NCBI GenBank assembly: GCA_937925605.1
Contig: CALALV010000001.1
Location: forward strand, 4,273 to 68,272
Length of the DNA: 64,000 nucleotides
Origin: an uncultured Woeseia sp.
GTDB taxonomy: Bacteria > Pseudomonadota > Gammaproteobacteria > Steroidobacterales > Woeseiaceae
Direction of reading: 5' to 3'
This document shows positions 60,537 to 64,000 of the stretch, piece after piece. The notes below the pieces were generated by a model. It made no database searches and had not been told where the DNA came from. It was given only the letters and a program-made list of their open reading frames with translations. Both the position numbers and the translations under genes were made by a program. Each line of letters starts with the position of its first letter. Within the stretch, counting starts at the first letter, position 1.

Positions 60537-61533
60537 CGCGGCGGAACTGTCCGGCACGCAGAGCGCGGCGCTCCTGCTGATGACGCTCGGCGAGGCCGAG
60601 GCGGCCGAGGTTCTCAAATACATGGGGCCGCGCGAGGTGCAGAGCATCGGCACGGCGATGGCGACGCTCGGCAACATCTCGCGCGAGCAGGCGGGCGGCG
60701 TGCTCGACCGCTTCATCACCGAGTCCGAGGACGAAACGGCGTTCGGCGTCGGCACCGATGCCTACGTGCGCAAGGTGCTGACCGGGGCCTTCGGCGCGAG
60801 CAAGGCGAACGCGCTGCTAGACCGGATCCTGATTGGCCAGGACGCGCGCGGTCTCGACGAACTGAAGTGGATGAGCTCGCAGGAAGTCGCCGACATCGTG
60901 GACGGCGAGCACCCGCAGATCATCGCGATCATTCTCGCCTACCTCGAGGCGGACCAGGCGGCCGAGGTGATCGACCTGCTGCCCGAGGAGCTGCGCCCCG
61001 AGGTCGTCATTCGCATCGCGCGGCTGTCCGACGTACAGCAGAGCGCGCTCGCGGAGATCGAGAACCTGATCGCGTCGAAGAGCGGCAACAAGAAACGCAG
61101 CGGCACCGAAAAGGTCGGCGGCGACCGCGTCGCGGCCAGCATCGTCAACTCGCTCGGTCCCGAAAAGTCCGAGGAGATTCTCGACAAGATCAAGGAGCGC
61201 AACGAGGAGCTGTCCGAGCGTATCCAGGAAATGATGTTCGTCTTCGATACGCTGCTCGAGGTCGACGATCGCGGCATCCAGACGCTGTTGCGCGAGGTCT
61301 CGAACGAGCAGCTCGTCGTCGCGCTCAAGGGCTGCGACCCGGCGGTGCGCGACAAGCTGCTGAAGAACATGTCGAAGCGCGCCGCCGCGCTGTTGCGCGA
61401 AGACATGGAGGCGCGCGGACCGATCAAGCTGTCGGAGGTCGAGGAGGCGCAGAAGGGCATCCTGGACATCGCCCGCCGCCTCGCCGACTCGGGCGACATC
61501 AACTTGGGCCAGGGCGGCGACGAGTATGTCTGA
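60529..61533 (+). CDS. fliG: flagellar motor switch protein FliG
   Basis: 334 residues. The middle domain has the EHPQ motif near residue 127 (DIVDGEHPQIIAIILAYLE). The C-terminal torque helix is MMFVFDTLLEVDDRGIQTLL, with the charged residues that meet the stator. It links FliF to FliM and FliN and transmits CheY-dependent switching. Its end overlaps fliH by 8 bp. Confidence 0.97.
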   Translation: MTDAAELSGTQSAALLLMTLGEAEAAEVLKYMGPREVQSIGTAMATLGNISREQAGGVLDRFITESEDETAFGVGTDAYVRKVLTGAFGASKANALLDRILIGQDARGLDELKWMSSQEVADIVDGEHPQIIAIILAYLEADQAAEVIDLLPEELRPEVVIRIARLSDVQQSALAEIENLIASKSGNKKRSGTEKVGGDRVAASIVNSLGPEKSEEILDKIKERNEELSERIQEMMFVFDTLLEVDDRGIQTLLREVSNEQLVVALKGCDPAVRDKLLKNMSKRAAALLREDMEARGPIKLSEVEEAQKGILDIARRLADSGDINLGQGGDEYV

Positions 61534-62119
61534 GCCCGGCGCGAAGGCGGCAGAGCGCTGGGACGTACCGGCGCTCGACGGTGGCAGCGGCCAGGGCCTC
61601 ATGACGGCCAGCCGTCTCGAGGCGCTGCAGCAGGAAGCCTACGACGAGGCCTTCCGGCAGGGCCGCGAGGAGGGACTGAAGGCCGGCCAGGCGCAGCTCG
61701 CCGAGCGCGCCGCGCGTCTCGACGCGCTGCTCGCGGCGCAGGCGCGGCCGCTCGAGGCGCTCGACGAGGCAGTCGAGAAGCAGCTCGTCGATCTCGCGAT
61801 GCTGGTCGTGCGCCAGCTGTTCCGGCGCGAACTGAAAACCGATCCGGGCCACGTCATCGGCGTGGTGCGCGAGGCGGTCGGGCTGCTGCCGGTCGCGAGC
61901 CGCGACATCCGCGTGCACCTGCATCCCGACGATGCCGCGCTGTTGCGTGAGTCGCTGTCGGCGACTGACGGCGAACGCGCCTGGAGCCTCGTCGAGGATC
62001 CCCTGATCGCGCGCGGCGGCTGCCGCGTCACGACCGACACCTCGCAGGTCGACGCCCAGAACACGGCCCGGCTGCACGCGGTGATCGCCGCGATCACCGG
62101 CGACGAGCGTCACTCGTGA
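61526..62119 (+). CDS. fliH: flagellar export ATPase regulator FliH
   Basis: 197 residues. The central helix contains AYDEAFRQGREEGLKAGQAQ, the repeated spacing typical of FliH, followed by VEKQLVDLAMLVVRQLFRRE and the C-terminal DPLIARGGCRVTTDTSQVDA. It holds the ATPase FliI at the export gate. Its stop overlaps the fliI start (GTGA). Confidence 0.94.
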   Translation: MSEPGAKAAERWDVPALDGGSGQGLMTASRLEALQQEAYDEAFRQGREEGLKAGQAQLAERAARLDALLAAQARPLEALDEAVEKQLVDLAMLVVRQLFRRELKTDPGHVIGVVREAVGLLPVASRDIRVHLHPDDAALLRESLSATDGERAWSLVEDPLIARGGCRVTTDTSQVDAQNTARLHAVIAAITGDERHS

Positions 62120-63504
62120 ATCCCGCGGACGTACCGGCTCCGGATCGCAACGCGCTGCGGGCCGCGCGCCTCGCGCCGTACCTGGAACGCGCGCGCCGGG
62201 CCGCGCCGCGGCTCGTCGTCGAGGGCCGGCTGCGGCGCACGGTCGGCATGGCGATGGAGGCCGAGGGCTGCTACGCGCCGGTCGGCGGACGTTGCGACGT
62301 GATCGCCGAGGACGGGCGCGTCGTCGAGACCGAAGTCGTCGGCTTCGCCGGCGAGCGCCTGTTCCTGATGCCGCAGGGCGAGATGCACGGCATCGTGCCG
62401 AACGCGCGCGTCATCCCGGTCGCCGGCTCGCGCGAGGTGACGGTCGGCGACGACCTGCTCGGCCGGGTGCTGGACGGCCGCGGCCGACCGCTCGACGGCG
62501 GCCCCGCGCTCGAGCGCCGGCACAGCGTGCCGCTCGTCGGTGCGCCGATCAATCCGCTGGCGCGCCAGCCGATCCGCGAGCCGCTCGATGTCGGCTTGCG
62601 CTCGATCAACGCGCTGCTGACGATCGGCCGCGGACAGCGCATGGGACTGTTCGCCGGTTCGGGCGTCGGCAAGTCGATGCTGCTGTCGATGATGACGCGC
62701 AATACAAGCGCGGATGTCGTCGTCGTCGGCCTGATCGGCGAGCGCGGCCGCGAGGTCAAGGAGTTCATCGACCTGACCCTCGGCACGGAGGCCATGAGCA
62801 AGGCCGTCGTGGTTGCGACGCCGGCAGACGAGACGCCGCTGATGCGCATGCAGGGCGCCTGGCTGTCGGCGGCGATCGCCGAGCATTTTCGCGACCAGGG
62901 CAGGAACGTGCTGCTGCTGATGGATTCGCTGACGCGCTTCGCGCAGGCGCAGCGCGAGGTCGCGCTCGCGATCGGCGAACCGCCGGCGACCAAGGGCTAT
63001 CCGCCGAGCGTCTTCGCAAAGCTGCCGCAGCTGGTCGAGCGCGCCGGCAACGGCGCGGACGGGGCCGGTTCAATTACGGCGATCTACACGGTACTTGCCG
63101 AGGGCGACGACCAGAACGACCCGATCGTCGACGCCTCGCGGGCGATCCTCGACGGTCACATCGTGCTGTCGCGGAAGCTCGCCGAGGCCGGCCTGTACCC
63201 GGCGGTCGACGTCGAGGCCTCGGTCAGCCGTGCGCTGTCGAACATCACCAGCCCGGGGCAGCAGCAGTTGATCGCGCGTTTCCGGCAGGTCTACGCGACC
63301 TACCGCGAGCACCGCGACCTGATCGCCGTCGGGGCCTACCAGCGCGGCTCCGACCCGCGGGTGGACGAGGCCATCGCCCTGTGGCCAGCCATGTTGAATT
63401 TCCTGCGCCAGGATCGCGCGGAGGCCGTCGACTTCGACGCGAGCCTTGATGCGCTGCAGAGCCTGCTGCAGCCGGCTGCCGGCACGAAACCGGAGGGCAA
63501 CTGA
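62116..63504 (+). CDS. fliI: flagellar type III export ATPase FliI
   Basis: 462 residues from GTG 62116. It has an F1-beta-like fold with P-loop GLFAGSGVGKSMLLS near residue 177, then LIGERGREVKEFID and LLLMDSLTRFAQAQREVALA. The segment GEPPATKGYPPSVFAKLPQL is specific to type III ATPases. It unfolds and delivers export substrates. Confidence 0.97.
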   Translation: MNPADVPAPDRNALRAARLAPYLERARRAAPRLVVEGRLRRTVGMAMEAEGCYAPVGGRCDVIAEDGRVVETEVVGFAGERLFLMPQGEMHGIVPNARVIPVAGSREVTVGDDLLGRVLDGRGRPLDGGPALERRHSVPLVGAPINPLARQPIREPLDVGLRSINALLTIGRGQRMGLFAGSGVGKSMLLSMMTRNTSADVVVVGLIGERGREVKEFIDLTLGTEAMSKAVVVATPADETPLMRMQGAWLSAAIAEHFRDQGRNVLLLMDSLTRFAQAQREVALAIGEPPATKGYPPSVFAKLPQLVERAGNGADGAGSITAIYTVLAEGDDQNDPIVDASRAILDGHIVLSRKLAEAGLYPAVDVEASVSRALSNITSPGQQQLIARFRQVYATYREHRDLIAVGAYQRGSDPRVDEAIALWPAMLNFLRQDRAEAVDFDASLDALQSLLQPAAGTKPEGN

Positions 63505-63505
63505 C

Positions 63506-63958
63506 ATGAAGCGACGATCCGACCGGCTCGAGCGCGTGCGCACGCTCGCGGCGACCGAAGAACGCGACTACTGCCGCGCGATGGGCGACGCGCAGCGCTC
63601 GCTCGACGCGCACGAGGCGCGCCTCGAGGAGCTGCTGAGCTACCGGCGCGAGTACGCCGCGCGCCGCGGCCACGGCGCGGGCAGGACGGTCTCCAGCGCA
63701 CAGTACGCCGACTACTGCAACTTCCTGCAGCGTCTCGACGACGCCGTGCATGCACAGAACGAGGTCGTGCGCTCGAATCGACAGAACCGCGACGCGCACC
63801 GCGAGCGCTGGATCCAGAAGCGCAGGAAGTCCGAGTCCCTGCAGCGGGTCGTCGAGCGCGCCCGCGACGACGAGACCCGCGCCGACGCGCGCAAGCAGCA
63901 GAAAGCGCTGGACGACCTGCCGCGGCCGGCCGACCCGTTCGGCCGGGGCGAGGCCTGA
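63506..63958 (+). CDS. fliJ: flagellar export protein FliJ
   Basis: 150 residues from ATG 63506, almost wholly coiled coil: RSDRLERVRTLAATEERDYC, then NFLQRLDDAVHAQNEVVRSN and a basic LQRVVERARDDETRADAR near the end. It acts as the stalk of the export ATPase. It begins 1 bp after fliI and is the last gene of this fli block in the window. Confidence 0.92.
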   Translation: MKRRSDRLERVRTLAATEERDYCRAMGDAQRSLDAHEARLEELLSYRREYAARRGHGAGRTVSSAQYADYCNFLQRLDDAVHAQNEVVRSNRQNRDAHRERWIQKRRKSESLQRVVERARDDETRADARKQQKALDDLPRPADPFGRGEA

Positions 63959-63966
63959 GCCCCGCG

Positions 63967-63982
63967 TGGCACGGAACTTGCT
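63967..63982 (+). promoter_or_regulatory. sigma-54 promoter for the gene after fliJ
   Basis: TGGCACGGAACTTGCT has GG (63968-63969) and GC (63980-63981) 12 bp apart, a near-perfect sigma-54 site 8 bp past the fliJ stop. The gene it serves is outside the window; fliK is usual at this place. Confidence 0.88.
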
Positions 63983-64000
63983 CCTACTGACGGTGCGGGC

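Overview
The window is very GC-rich, densely packed bacterial DNA. Its gene families point to a motile gammaproteobacterium: a FleQ/FleSR flagellar hierarchy with sigma-54 and sigma-28 promoters, FlgM/FlgN, FlgH/FlgI L and P rings, a muramidase-type FlgJ, DusA and GTP-dependent PEP carboxykinase. The first 1.7 kb carries the end of a reaction-centre cytochrome subunit (PufC) followed by BciB, a bacteriochlorophyll-pathway vinyl reductase. The window therefore begins at the edge of a photosynthesis gene cluster, and the organism is probably an anoxygenic phototroph. I did not recognise any rRNA, tRNA, CRISPR array, insertion sequence or phage gene.

Layout. 1-512: three gene ends, two of which meet at an abrupt junction near 270. 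522-1730: bciB. 1857-5807 (minus): a large secreted M4-type metalloprotease. 5923-9699 (minus): an operon of porin, small binding-protein-like protein and chemoreceptor. 10098-20357 (plus): a chemotaxis operon (cheY, cheA, cheW, chemoreceptor, STAS protein, unknown protein, cheR, cheD, cheB, cheY, CheX-like). 20370-28545: a glycoside-oxidation locus (GMC oxidoreductase plus small subunit, two 3-keto-disaccharide hydrolase-type proteins, a sugar isomerase-type TIM barrel, an MFS and an SGLT-type transporter). 28634-36838: gamma-glutamyltransferase, phosphoglucomutase, DusA, a methyltransferase, a cyclase-FHA protein and PEP carboxykinase. 37067-37651 (minus): a phasin. 37824-39741 (minus): flgA, flgM, flgN and a divergent csrA. 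40070-54316 (plus): flgBCDEFGHIJKL, flagellin, flaG, fliD, fliS and a fliT-like gene. 54557-63958 (plus): fleQ, fleSR and fliEFGHIJ, ending at a sigma-54 promoter for the next gene.

Regulation can be read directly from the DNA. Close matches to the sigma-28 (FliA) pattern TAAA-N15-GCCGATAN precede the che operon, flgM, flgA and flagellin, with a weaker one before the porin/chemoreceptor operon. Sigma-54 matches (TGGCAC..-N-TTGC.) precede flgB, fleS and the gene after fliJ, with a weaker one before fliD. This fits a hierarchy in which FleQ drives fleSR and the basal-body genes, and FlgM/FliA then drive flagellin and chemotaxis. A divergent CsrA encoded with flgMN adds a possible translational layer.

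The points most worth a second look are: the pufC junction near 270; a PEP carboxykinase whose nucleotide-binding P-loop is replaced by a G-rich 45-base tract; the CsrA variant in the flgMN operon; the lysine-rich STAS protein and its unknown partner in the che operon; the 3-keto-glycoside locus; and the 32-bp dyad on the phasin promoter.
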